Source of the DNA: Sweltsa coloradensis
Taxonomy: Eukaryota > Arthropoda > Insecta > Plecoptera > Chloroperlidae
Assembly: GCA_024449915.1 (NCBI GenBank)
Contig: JAMZAV010000641.1
Span: forward strand, 236,078-300,077
Direction: 5' to 3'
Length of the DNA: 64,000 bases
This document shows, in pieces, positions 54,401 through 64,000 of this stretch; positions within the stretch are counted from its first letter, which is position 1, and each line of letters starts with the position of its first letter. The notes beneath the pieces were generated by a model. It was not told the DNA's origin, made no database searches, and saw only the letters and a list, made by a program, of their open reading frames with translations. The position numbers and the translations under genes are program-made.

Positions 54401-56610
54401 ATTCATTAATGCAATTAAAACTATTGAGCGTTCGAAACGTCGCTATACTAGCTCAATCTTGTATCGAAAACGTGAACTATAATATGTACGTACTATTGTA
54501 CTTTTGAATCATTAGTTCCATCATTGTCAAAAAAAGAATGAATGTAAGATATGTGGTAGGATGTAGCAATGTTGAAAAGAATGAGTGATGATTCATCCAA
54601 TCTTATGTAGGAACCATCAATTTCCATGTTTCACAGTGTGCGTATGTAGTTACAATTGTCTTGAAAAGTTAGATACAAAATTAAGCAGTTTATAATTAAA
54701 ACATGTTTTACCAATGTTATCGCCATTATGTGCTGACATGAAACAACAAAATGTCAACACAAAAATGGAGATGATTTCTTGTGTAATTACAACACTGCGT
54801 TTTTGTTCATTTCAAATAAATATTCCACTGGAAAATGAAAAAAAAAGTGTTAAAAGTGGATATTTGGAATCACGGAAAGGTTGTTCCTAGAGTCAGAGAA
54901 TGAAATTAAAAGTAGGATTGAAAAATATATATCAAGTAATTTTATCTGCAAAGTATTTAATTCAGTATTATATGGATATGCACCTTGATTTGTTAAAGCA
55001 AACACATATGTATGTAAACAGACTTCACGAACCGTTATCCATGTAATAAGATGCAATGAGGTGTCAAGTTGTGTAAACAATTTTGAATTTTCTGAAATAA
55101 CCAAATATTATATGTGCAAATATTTATATTATTAATATCTTTGACTGCAAAATGTATTGCCATGTATACAATTCCTATGTTTTTTTATTATATATAATTT
55201 TAAATTATATAACACAATGGTCATGAACAAAAATTAGTCTTTTACAATGTCTACAATGTACTACCTTCTATGTATCTATAGGTTTTGTTCATTGTGATTA
55301 TGGAAAAAGCGAACATTTTATGCAACAATGTATAACTTATAATTTATTTGTTTACAAAAACTTATAACAGCATCGCATCTCATAAATGGATATAGTCTCT
55401 GATTTGAAATTGTTTAATAAAATTATCTGTAAAGGTATCTTCAAGTTACAGAAAAAACATGTATTTGTCTAGTTGTAATGCATAATATTATTCGTATTCT
55501 CTATTTGAATTTAAAATTACTTAAATTCAAGAAAGCGTTAACTATTGTATTGTACACCATGTTTCATCTCAGAGTTACCTAACGTTAACTATACATGCAA
55601 CATCCTTTAATTAACTTGAAGGAAAGAAACAAAATATGAGAAGGAAAGTTTTGCTCACTTTATCTCACATATTTATTTGTTTAGTAAAGTTGCCATATCA
55701 ACAAAATAATTACAGAAAAAATAAAAAAACAAAAAAATATTAAAACGATGATCATACAGTGGTCAGTAGGTATTAATTATTATTAGTAGTATTATGGTCT
55801 TCAAATACTCAATTATCAACACTGTTTTATTGTATTGTTTTATCGACAAAAACGATATTTGTTTGCAGACGTTATTTAAATTTGTCTTTACAAACATTGT
55901 ATGATATTTTATTTTAATATTGTATATTACATATTGATTGAATCCATTATGTAAAACCGATGTTGTATTGATATTTAATTTTAATTTTGTATATTATGCA
56001 TTAATTGGATCCATTGTCTTATTAACTTACAATGCATTCAATAATTTTAATATTGACAGTTAATAAAATGTGAATATTTACGTAATCCCAGAACACATGC
56101 CAAGGCTTTTTCCTAGAAGCCAAGTCAGCATTAAAAAACAGCAATAACTACTGTTAACAACTGTTGTTGTTTGAGAGATAATTTATAATAATTATATGAT
56201 TCCAATATGTGTTTACATTATATATTTATAATATTTTACTTCCTATAAGCTTTTTTGTTAAGAGCATCTTATAAGTCATAGGGCCTACATGAGTTTTACA
56301 AACTTACACAAAATATGAATTATAGGCTGCCAATTTTTTATATTCCTTAATTAATAAACGGAACGGTGATATTTGTTCGTACTTGAGGTATAATTATTTA
56401 TTTTAACAAGTAGACATGGTTATGAAATTTTGATTTGTAATTATTTTTTCTCTAAACCTAGAAAAAAGTATGTGTTATCATAATCAGTGTTGGATTATTG
56501 TACAGGAAGTTATTCATTGTAGTTAAAAATTATTTCACAAAAACAAAGAAATAAAAGAAAAAACTGATGCCTTGTAAATAGTATATGTAACAGCTTTAAA
56601 ACAATAAAAA
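51429..56610 (+). other. sif: Probable long 3' UTR of sif
   Basis: 5.2 kb with none of the SINE, MITE or foldback families seen in the introns, despite similar base composition. It ends near an AATAAA at 56603-56608, preceded by a Pumilio-like TGTAAATA (56575) and followed by a GT/T-rich tract (TTTTGAGTTTTG, TTTGTGTTATAG). An earlier AATAAA lies at 51651-51656 and many others in between. A diverged local duplication (ATATTGTATATTACATATTG / TTTTGTATATTATGCATTAA) is at 55915-56010. Long 3' UTRs are common in insect neuronal genes. Inference only. Confidence 0.45.
56603..56608 (+). terminator. Candidate distal polyadenylation signal
   Basis: AATAAA followed by a GT/T-rich tract, at the border between repeat-poor sequence and the satellite region. 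Confidence 0.35.
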
Positions 56611-56828
56611 TAATTCAACTCACCACTTTTGAGTTTTGATTTACTCTAGTTTGTGTTATAGTTTGTTTCTTGTTTAATGTATAGCAATATACCCATTGCG
56701 AAGAAGAAGGATACGAAGGCGCTCAGGTAAGCTAAGATAGGTTTGGAAAACGATAAAGCAGGGAGAACGAAGAAAAAAGTATACTACTACAAAGAGATGT
56801 GTGCACTATAGACAGATTTTTAAGATGC

Positions 56829-59620
56829 TACCAGGGAGGTAGGAGTTTATGAGAGCTCACGTTATCTCTGTTTGTTTGTCGTTCTCCATGTACTCTAAGG
56901 TCAATGCAAGCAACCTTGCAACTCCAGGTGTTGATAGTGTAGTAATGTACAATGTAACAAATAATTGTGGGCCCAGCATGGGTCAGATTTCAAAATAGAT
57001 GACTTTTTAAAGTTCGTAGAGGGTTGTTTAGTCTAATTCCGTTCCTTATTACTACATGATGAGAGACTACTTAGATTGCTCTTTTGCAAGTCAGTAGAAC
57101 ATATTATTCATGGTGAATTTTAAATTGCCGCCCGGAAGTGTGTTCGTTTGTCTTACTCCTATGTACTCTGTCTGGTGGCAATGCGAGCAAATCAAATGAA
57201 CAAGTAAATATTCGTGAAAACGCATCTGCCTACCAGGGAGGTAGGAGTTTATGAGAGCTCACGTGAACTAGGCTGCTGCATGGCAAAGCTGAGTTTTATT
57301 CATTTGAATTTCGCGCACTGACATCCTCTCTTGATGCAACAACAAATATTACGACTTTACATGAGCTCTCATAAACTCCTACCTCCCTGGTACGAAGATA
57401 CATTTTCACAAAATGCACGTTTTTTTCTGATATTCTGCTAAGGATTTTGTTCCTTTGCTTTGCTTCTATTGACTCCAGAGCGACCCCAGAGTGTGTGCGA
57501 GCAGAGCAAATGAACAAAACGAGAGTTAAATATTCATAAAATCTCGAATATTTGTGAAAACGCATCTGCCTACCAGGGAGGTAGGAGTTTATGAGAGCTC
57601 ACGTGAACTAGGCTGCTGCATGGCAAAGCTGAGTTTTATTCATTTGAATTTCGCGCACTGACATCCTCTCTTGATGCAACAACAAATATTACGACTTTAC
57701 ATGAGCTCTCATAAACTCCTACCTCCCTGGTACGAAGATACATTTTCACAAAAATGCACGTTTTTTCTGATATTCTGCTAAGGATTTTGTTCCTTTGCTT
57801 TGCTTCTATTGACTCCAGAGCGACCCCAGAGTGTGTGCGAGCAGAGCAAATGAACAAAACGAGAGTTAAATATTCATAAAATCTCGAATATTTGTGAAAA
57901 CGCATCTGCCTACCAGGGAGGTAGGAGTTTATGAGAGCTCACGTGAACTAGGCTGCTGCATGGCATAGCTGAGTTTTATTCATTTGAATTTCGCGCACTA
58001 ACGTCCTCTCTTGATGCAGCAACAAATATTACGACTTTACGTGAGCTCTCATGAACTCCTACCTCCCTGGTACGAAGATACATTTTCACAAAAATGCACG
58101 TTTTTTCTGATATTCTGCTAAGGATTTTGTTCCTTTGCTTTGCTTCTATTGACTCCAGAGCGACCCCAGAGTGTGTGCGAGCAGAGCAAATGAACAAAAC
58201 GAGAGTTAAATATTCATAAAATCTCGAATATTTGTGAAAACGCATCTGCCTACCAGGGAGGTAGGAGTTTATGAGAGCTCACGTGAACTAGGCTGCTGCA
58301 TGGCATAGCTGAGTTTTATTCATTTGAATTTCGCGCACTGACATCCTCTGTTGATGCAGCAACAAATATTACGACTTTACGTGAGCTCTCATGAACTCCT
58401 ACCTCCCTGGTACGAAGATACATTTTCACAAAAATGCACGTTTTTTCTGATATTCTGCTAAGGATTTTGTTCCTTTGCTTTGCTTCTATTGACTCCAGAG
58501 CGACCCACAGTGTGGTGATGCGAGCAGAGCAAATGAACAAAACCCAAGTTAAATATTCGTGAAATCGCGAAAATTTGTGAAAAAGCATCTGCCTACCAGG
58601 GAGGTAGGAGTTATGAGAGTCACGTGAACTATTTCTGGATGGCATGTGGTTCATTTGACCCCTCCTCTCTTGATGCAGCAACAAAATTACGACTTTACGT
58701 GCTCTCATAACTCCTACTCCCTGGTAGGCAGATGCATTTTCGAAATTGCACGTTTTTTTGATATTCATTAAGGATTTTGTTCTTTGCTTATGCTTCTATT
58801 GACCCAGAGCGACCCCGACAGAGTGTGTGCGAGCAGAGCAAATGAACAAAACGAAGTTGAATATTCATAAAATCTCGAAATTTGTGAAAAAGCATCTGCC
58901 ACCAGGGAGGTAGGAGTTTATGAGAGCTCACGTGAACTAGTTGCTGTAGCTAGTTTTAATTATTTGACGCACGTCACCTGTTGAAACAGATATTATGACT
59001 TTAGTGGACTCTCATTGAACTTCACTCCCTGGTACGAAGATACATTTTCACAAAAATGCACGTTTTTTCTGATATTCTGCTAAGGATTTTGTTCCTTTGC
59101 TTTGCTTCTATTGACTCCAGAGCGACCCCAGAGTACATTCTGGCTGGTGTGGTGGCAATGCGAGCAGAGCAAATGAACAAAATCCCAAGTTGAATATTCG
59201 TGAAATCGCGAAAATTTGTGAAAAAGCATCTGCCTACCAGGGAGGTAGGAGTGTATGAGAGATCACGTTAACTCTATTGCTGCATGGCTGGTGGGCATTG
59301 ACATCCTCTAATGATGCAGTAACAAAAACTTGCGACTTTACATGTGCTCTCATAAACTCCTACCTCCCTGGTAGGCATATGCATTTTCTGAAATTTTCAC
59401 GTTATTTTGTAAATATTCAATTAAGGATTTTGTTCATTTGCTCAGCTCCTCTTGACCCCAGAGCGACCCCAGAGTACATTCTGACTGGTGTGGTGGCAAT
59501 GCGAGCAGAGCAAATGAACAAAATCCCAAGTTGAATATTCGTGAAATCGTGAAAATTTGTGAAAAAGCATCTGCCCACCAGGGAGGTAGGAGTTTGTGAG
59601 AGATCACGTGAATTATGTTT
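56829..59620. repeat. 340-bp tandem satellite with an internal foldback
   Basis: Left inverted arms (CCAGGGAGGTAGGAGTTTAT type) start at 57231, 57571, 57911, 58251, 58594, 58901, 59235 and 59576, with an outlying arm at 56829. Intervals are 340, 340, 340, 343, 307, 334 and 341. Each unit also has a right arm (at 57359-57392 in the first), so left and right arms pair over 34 bp with one mismatch across a 94-bp loop. The first four units are nearly identical; those from 58560 to 59040 carry many single-base deletions. The minus-strand 89-codon frame repeated in each unit comes from repeat structure and is not a gene. Confidence 0.92.
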
Positions 59621-59629
59621 GTCTTAAAT

Positions 59630-61150
59630 TTAAAAATTGACGCACGTCACCTGAGACGATTTATCGAGGCTACGTCTATTAACTTGGACAATGTGGTAAA
59701 CTGACGTCAATACGAAGAGATTGATATGTATGTCACTCCCTTCGAGCCAATGAATCGACGCCGACGCCTGGCGTCGTTGAGCGTCGCGACGCCGGAAACA
59801 GGTGTTATCGACGCAGAATGGTAAGGCGTGCTCAGACAACTGATGTGTTACAAATTCAAAACAGTAGATCGTACTTTATACGTCTGTAAACACCACGACG
59901 TGTTAATACTAAGTATGTAGGCCCTCCACTGTCAAATTAATTGTGGGCCCAATATGGGTCAGATTTCAAAATGAACGACGGTTTTGAGTTCGTGGAGGGC
60001 TTTTTAATGAAATAAAGTTCTAATATGACCACCCAAAATTTCGACGATTTTTGTCAATTTTGCAAGGGGTTAGTAAGGCAAATTTCAAAATTCACACACC
60101 TGTCCCGGCCGTACCTTTCATCCGATCGTATCCCAGTATGTTTTATATTTTTTGTTGGGCCCACGGCCTGGTGCATGCAAAATTTAAGGTCGCTCGGAGT
60201 TCATGGGGCCGCTCCAGGGCACTCGACAGTCCCCAAAAAGTGCATTTGACGAGCTCATCCCGAGATCGACTTATCGATCCCGTGGTCCTAGAGGATCGCC
60301 AATTTGATTTATGAAAGGTCTCGACCTAACTAAGACAGAACAGTAAACTAGAAGTCTCTACCTCTTATGTAAGTCGAGATATCTGCATTTTAAATTTTTT
60401 AGCAAAAAAGTGACGCACTTCCGACGTCGCCTGGGGCGTAATATCAACGCCACGTCTATGACCTTGTACAATTTGGAAACCAGACGTCAAGACGAAGAGA
60501 TTGATATGTATCTCACTCCCGTCGGGCCATTGGTTCGACGCCGACGCCGGGCGTCGTTGGGCGTCGCGACGCCAAGAACAGGTGTTATCGACGCAAAAAG
60601 GTGAGGCGAGCTCAGTTAATTGGCGAGTTAAAAATTCAGAACCGAAGGTCGTTCTTTATAGGCCAAAAAAACCTTGAAACACCCCATGTTAATCATATGG
60701 GGGAAATCAATAAAGATGTACCCTTTACAATTAATTTGCAAGCCCAATATGGGTCAGATTTCAAAATGGACGACTTTTTTGGGTTCGTAGAGGGTTGTTT
60801 AGTATAAATCCGTTCTAATACACCAACCACCAAATTCGATCATTTTTCGTCAGGGCAAATTCCAAATTTCAAATCACTCTCCCGGCCGTACCTTTCATAC
60901 AATCAGGTCCAAGTATTTTTTTTTATTCTTTAGGGGCCCAACAGCTGTTGAGGATTAAAATTTCAGCTCATTCAGTCTACACTTGGCCGAGCTAGGGCAC
61001 TAAAGAACTTTCAAAAAACCACTTTCACGAGCTCTCCGGAGACCTACTTGTCGTTTCTGCGCTCCTAGCTAGTCGTGAGTGGGCTCAAAATATCGAGCTT
61101 GCTCCCACTAAGACAGAACCCAAAACTAGAACTGCGTTCCTTGTATGTTT
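59630..61150 (+). repeat. Diverged tandem pair of about 770-bp units, GC-rich core with a shared open frame
   Basis: Unit 1 (59630-60400) and unit 2 (60405-61150) share GAAGAGATTGATATGTAT, CGACGCCGACGCC, GGCGTCGTT, ACAGGTGTTATCGACGCA, AATATGGGTCAGATTTCAAA, CCCGGCCGTACCTTTCAT and ACTAAGACAGAAC in order. Part of the unit also occurs at 56955-57050. Unit 2 has a frame at 60410-60604 ending RTGVIDAKR; unit 1 reads similarly (EEIDMYVTPFEP, RRRRLASLSVATP, ETGVIDAEW) but with a stop upstream. No family was recognised; it could be a dead transposon or decayed gene duplicate. Confidence 0.75.
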
Positions 61151-62114
61151 CAAGCAAAAAACTAAAAAAAACGATTTTTCACATTTCGTTTTTTTATAAA
61201 TAAAAATGTATTATTGATTTCGCTAGAAATTATTTTTCTAAACATAATAGCGAAAACCGTTAATCCCTATCTCGCACCGTTCAGCGGGAAATGCGATTAC
61301 AAGGTGTCAATTTGAATGACATTTTACCACAATTTAATTAATTTTGAGAACACAGAGTATGGAATATTTTATTTTGGGTTTAATTTCATAAGTAAATGAT
61401 GCCACCTACCTAATTCTGGTGTACATTTCTGTCTTAGTGGAAAGGTGGTGAATATTTTGAGCCTACTTCCAGCCCCCTTTGCCACGGGTTAGTTTGTTCG
61501 ATCCCCGGTTGAGCTCGTCAAAGTGTATTTTTATAACCGTTAATATTGTATAGAAATGAAACTTACCTCATTCTAGCCCTTCCATTCTTCTCCCCAATTC
61601 TGCGAGATACGAAATCTCGGTGGAGCTGGTAGGGTGTGATTGTGTGTGGAAGGGGACAGGAGAAGTGGCCATTGTTTTTAATGTACATGTTGCAAAAAAT
61701 GTTGCCTAGCAGCTTAGGTTAACTTTGTTTTAAAGTCCATTGGCATGTACACCATCGACCAGTAAGTAAATCAATGGGTCTAGTTGTATTTACTTTACCC
61801 AGCTTTTGTTTTAGGGTGTAGTAAGGTGTAGGTTCTACACAGCGACAAGTTCCGATCATATAGCATTTACAACAAATAATAACAATTAGTCATAGATAAT
61901 TCACAAAATTAATGACAAATTCATCATCAAAACCAGGGGAAATGCGAGTTGGTAAACTATATGGGAAAGCGTTCAGTCAGGATTGCGTGTGGCGGGCATC
62001 GAAGCGGTGGCCTCCCGAAGCCTACGTCTATCGGTGAGGCCGACGCCATATGATCCAATCATCAACCGCGTTGTTATTTGTTAAAAAATACCAATAAAAT
62101 GTCTGAAAGAATAT
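61151..62114. other. Intergenic sequence with tRNA-like scraps
   Basis: AT-rich. A tRNA B-box-like GTTCGATCCCCGG lies at about 61498 and a GTGGCGGGCATCGAAGCGG-type head near 61990. No gene. Confidence 0.5.
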
Positions 62115-62345
62115 TTCGTTACCGACATTGAAGGTGTGAGACTCTGATTTTTGGAAGGTCACGGGCTCGAATCCCTCCACCGGCAATACTGAAAATGAAT
62201 GTCAAGTTTCTTCCTAGGGATTCTTCAGTCGTCAAGGTAATAAGTCCGCTTAAACAGCCCTCGAACGTCCCTTCCCATTCTCCAATCATTCAAAATAACT
62301 TGTTAGACACCTGAAGAGAAGAATGAATTGCATCCTGGGTAGGTT
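62115..62345 (+). mobile_element. SINE family B
   Basis: GGTCACGGGCTCGAATCCC (B box), CCACCGGCAATACTG, TTCTTCAGTCGTCAAGG, CTTAAACAGCCCTCGAACGT, TTAGACACCTGAAGAG and GCATCCTGGGTAGG in family order. Confidence 0.8.
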
Positions 62346-63058
62346 TCCGACGAGAAATTAAATAATATTTTATTTAATGTTTTGTTTAATCATAATGTAT
62401 TCATTAATTTGTACAATATATTTTAGGGAGGGTGTTTATTAATAATGAGGTTATCAAGTTATGCCCCCTTCTTCCCTGGGGGTTTACTTGTTTAGTACAG
62501 TTGGGAGTGATTTTCTCCCAGGCACGAAATCTCTCCTATATTATCCTGTGACTGGTTCAATCCAGCGCTGGCCTTCCCCTAGAATCCCTATATACAAATA
62601 TAACAATACAATTTGTAAAAAAGAAACAACAACCAAAATAAATAAACTGAACTTTATTTTGAATAAGTGTGTCACCGCTAGAACCAGAAATCACCCCACC
62701 CCCCGTCCAGTTCCATGCAGCCTACGTCATCAAGTCAGCAGGTATCATGTGACTCAATACTTCAGTATAGCTCTCCGCTTGGTTGGATCCGGATGTGTGG
62801 CCGTGTTTGTCTCATCTGCCCAGGTAGGACAAGGAATTCTCTTCTTTCAACCGTATCTTACCTTCTAAACAATATAATGAATGTATTAATATAATATGTT
62901 TGGTTTTACGTGGGGGCACCAAAAACTGTCAGTTCATATTTTAAAACCCTTCGCGACCGGGATAAGATAGCTCTGCAATCTCCCAATAACAAATAACACT
63001 TCATATTTCAGACTGTCGCGATACAAATACAAGCGTCGTTATCAATAATAACTAATAT
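62346..63058. other. Intergenic, no gene supported
   Basis: A 135-codon open frame (62461-62868) has no recognisable domain, a run of single-codon low-complexity residues and no splice or promoter context; treated as chance. Nothing else was recognised. Confidence 0.55.
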
Positions 63059-63781
63059 GGGCACTCTTGTCGCTAAGCGGGTCCAACTTTCAACCAACTT
63101 TCAACCACACTTTTTTCACAATAAAATCAATGGAAAACAACTACAAATTAGAAATAAGTTAATATTAAGTACGTATAGTGAGTAATTAATAGTAAACACT
63201 CTCGAATTACACGAATAATGTCAAATAATTTACATTATAGAACATGAACGTTATCTCACTCTGATCAACGCGCCATTTTGGATGTTGGCTATGTAGGTGT
63301 ACCAACCTTTTTGCGATATTGTGGTTATTGTAATAAGTAATTTATAAATATGTTATTGTTATGTTAAGTAAACAATTAAATAGTCGAATAGCACGGGGGT
63401 TTGGGGGCGGAGCCCCCGACGGGGTCCAGGGGCGGAGCCCCGGAACAGAATGAGGTACAAACAAATAAACACGACAGGGACCGCAGGACAAACAAAAACG
63501 GACAGAATTAAACGTAAGTTTGGTGTGTTTTGGTTGGTACGTCGGAGAATGGAGAGACTTTGCTAAAATGGCCGCCGTGATCAACTAATAACAGTGAAAT
63601 TAGTCTGCGAGTAATATTGTGTTCACCCATGTAATTGTTAATTTTGCAAAGTGGTAATTGATAATAAATTGTTGATATTGAATTTTTACACATTTATTTC
63701 TAATTTGTAGTTGTTTTCCATTGATTTTATTGGGAAAAAAGTGTGGTTGAAAGTTGGACCCGCTTAGCGACAAGAGTTCCC
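63059..63781. mobile_element. Non-autonomous DNA transposon with about 90-bp inverted ends
   Basis: GGGCACTCTTGTCGCTAAGC at the left is mirrored by GCTTAGCGACAAGAGTTCCC at the right, and the pairing continues through CAACTTTCAACCACAC and TCAATGGAAAACAACTACAA. TAATAT flanks both ends (63053-63058 and 63782-63787), a probable 6-bp target duplication. The left arm duplicates CCAACTTTCAA. The centre has GGGGGCGGAGCCCCCG and GGGGCGGAGCCCCG palindromes. The superfamily is unclear. Small open frames inside belong to the element. Confidence 0.85.
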
Positions 63782-64000
63782 TAATATGATCTAAGAGGTA
63801 GTTTAGTTCATTAAATCGTTCTCGTTCAACAAAATGTTGACCAATCAATAATAATTTAATTATCGTTCCCCAACCAATAAGTATTGTGTTGCACCACTAA
63901 ATAGTTGTATTGTACTGTATGTAAACTGTGTCATCGATATTTTCACGGCCTTAGCTAACCTATAGTAGCTAGGCCTATACCTATTTCCTTCTAGTTTCAT
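63782..64000. other. End of window
   Basis: AT-rich. AGCTAACCTATAGTAGCTAGGC at 63954 loosely resembles the end of the MITE at 9825, cut by the window edge. Confidence 0.4.

Noticed and set aside
57296..58768. Series of near-identical 89-codon minus-strand proteins
   Set aside because: They repeat with the 340-bp satellite and span its inverted arms; no known domain and frames broken in diverged units.
57231..59620. CRISPR array
   Set aside because: Eukaryotic context, 340-bp units without unique spacers, near-identical throughout.
62461..62868. 135-codon hypothetical protein
   Set aside because: No domain or conserved feature; composition and position between repeats suggest chance.

Overview
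This window is animal nuclear DNA: AT-rich, with short GC-richer exons in kilobase-scale GT..AG introns and many tRNA-derived SINEs and small DNA transposons. The one recognisable gene is the + strand orthologue of still life (sif), the arthropod counterpart of vertebrate TIAM1/TIAM2, a guanine-nucleotide exchange factor for Rac. The exon peptides match insect SIF closely, from memory, so the host is an arthropod, most likely an insect. The order cannot be fixed from this sequence alone.

Layout. Positions 1-2181 are an upstream intron with a SINE. Positions 2182-51428 hold 17 sif exons, about 1,090 codons: the end of the first PH domain and the coiled-coil extension (exons 1-3), Ras-binding domain (3-5), PDZ (5-6), linker (6-8), DH catalytic domain (8-12), second PH domain (12-14) and a Ser/Thr-rich tail (14-17) ending at a TGA at 51426-51428. 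The start codon and N-terminal exons lie outside the window. Positions 51429 to about 56610 look almost free of the repeats that fill the introns and may be one long 3' UTR. From 56.8 kb to the end there is a 340-bp tandem satellite (56.8-59.6 kb), a diverged pair of about 770-bp repeats (59.6-61.15 kb), a SINE and a DNA transposon with long inverted ends. No second host gene was recognised.

How the pieces fit. The PH-CC-Ex module binds membranes and scaffolds, RBD and PDZ take regulatory input, and the DH-PH pair catalyses nucleotide exchange on Rac near the membrane, which in flies acts in synapse and neurite growth. The sequence is irregular at several points: exon 9 is followed by seven tandem copies lacking the native acceptor; exon 8's acceptor lies in a 79-bp tandem duplication; exon 1's donor abuts a 57-bp duplication; exon 4 carries a 2-nt insertion; exon 11, the DH core, is broken into at least three frames; and exon 15 is frame-incompatible with exons 14 and 16. 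Uncorrected long-read or gap-fill errors are the simplest cause, but a real rearrangement or pseudogene is not excluded.

The most unusual non-coding signal is a dispersed 18-mer, TTGGTGGAGGYGCCGGGT, found seven times in almost unrelated flanks. It is complementary to what I recall as the CCA-bearing 3' end of tRNA-Ala, like a reverse-transcription primer-binding site. Other notable items are a 640-bp foldback in intron 7, two head-to-head SINEs in intron 6, a hAT-like element with 8-bp target duplications, and a TTAA-flanked MITE.
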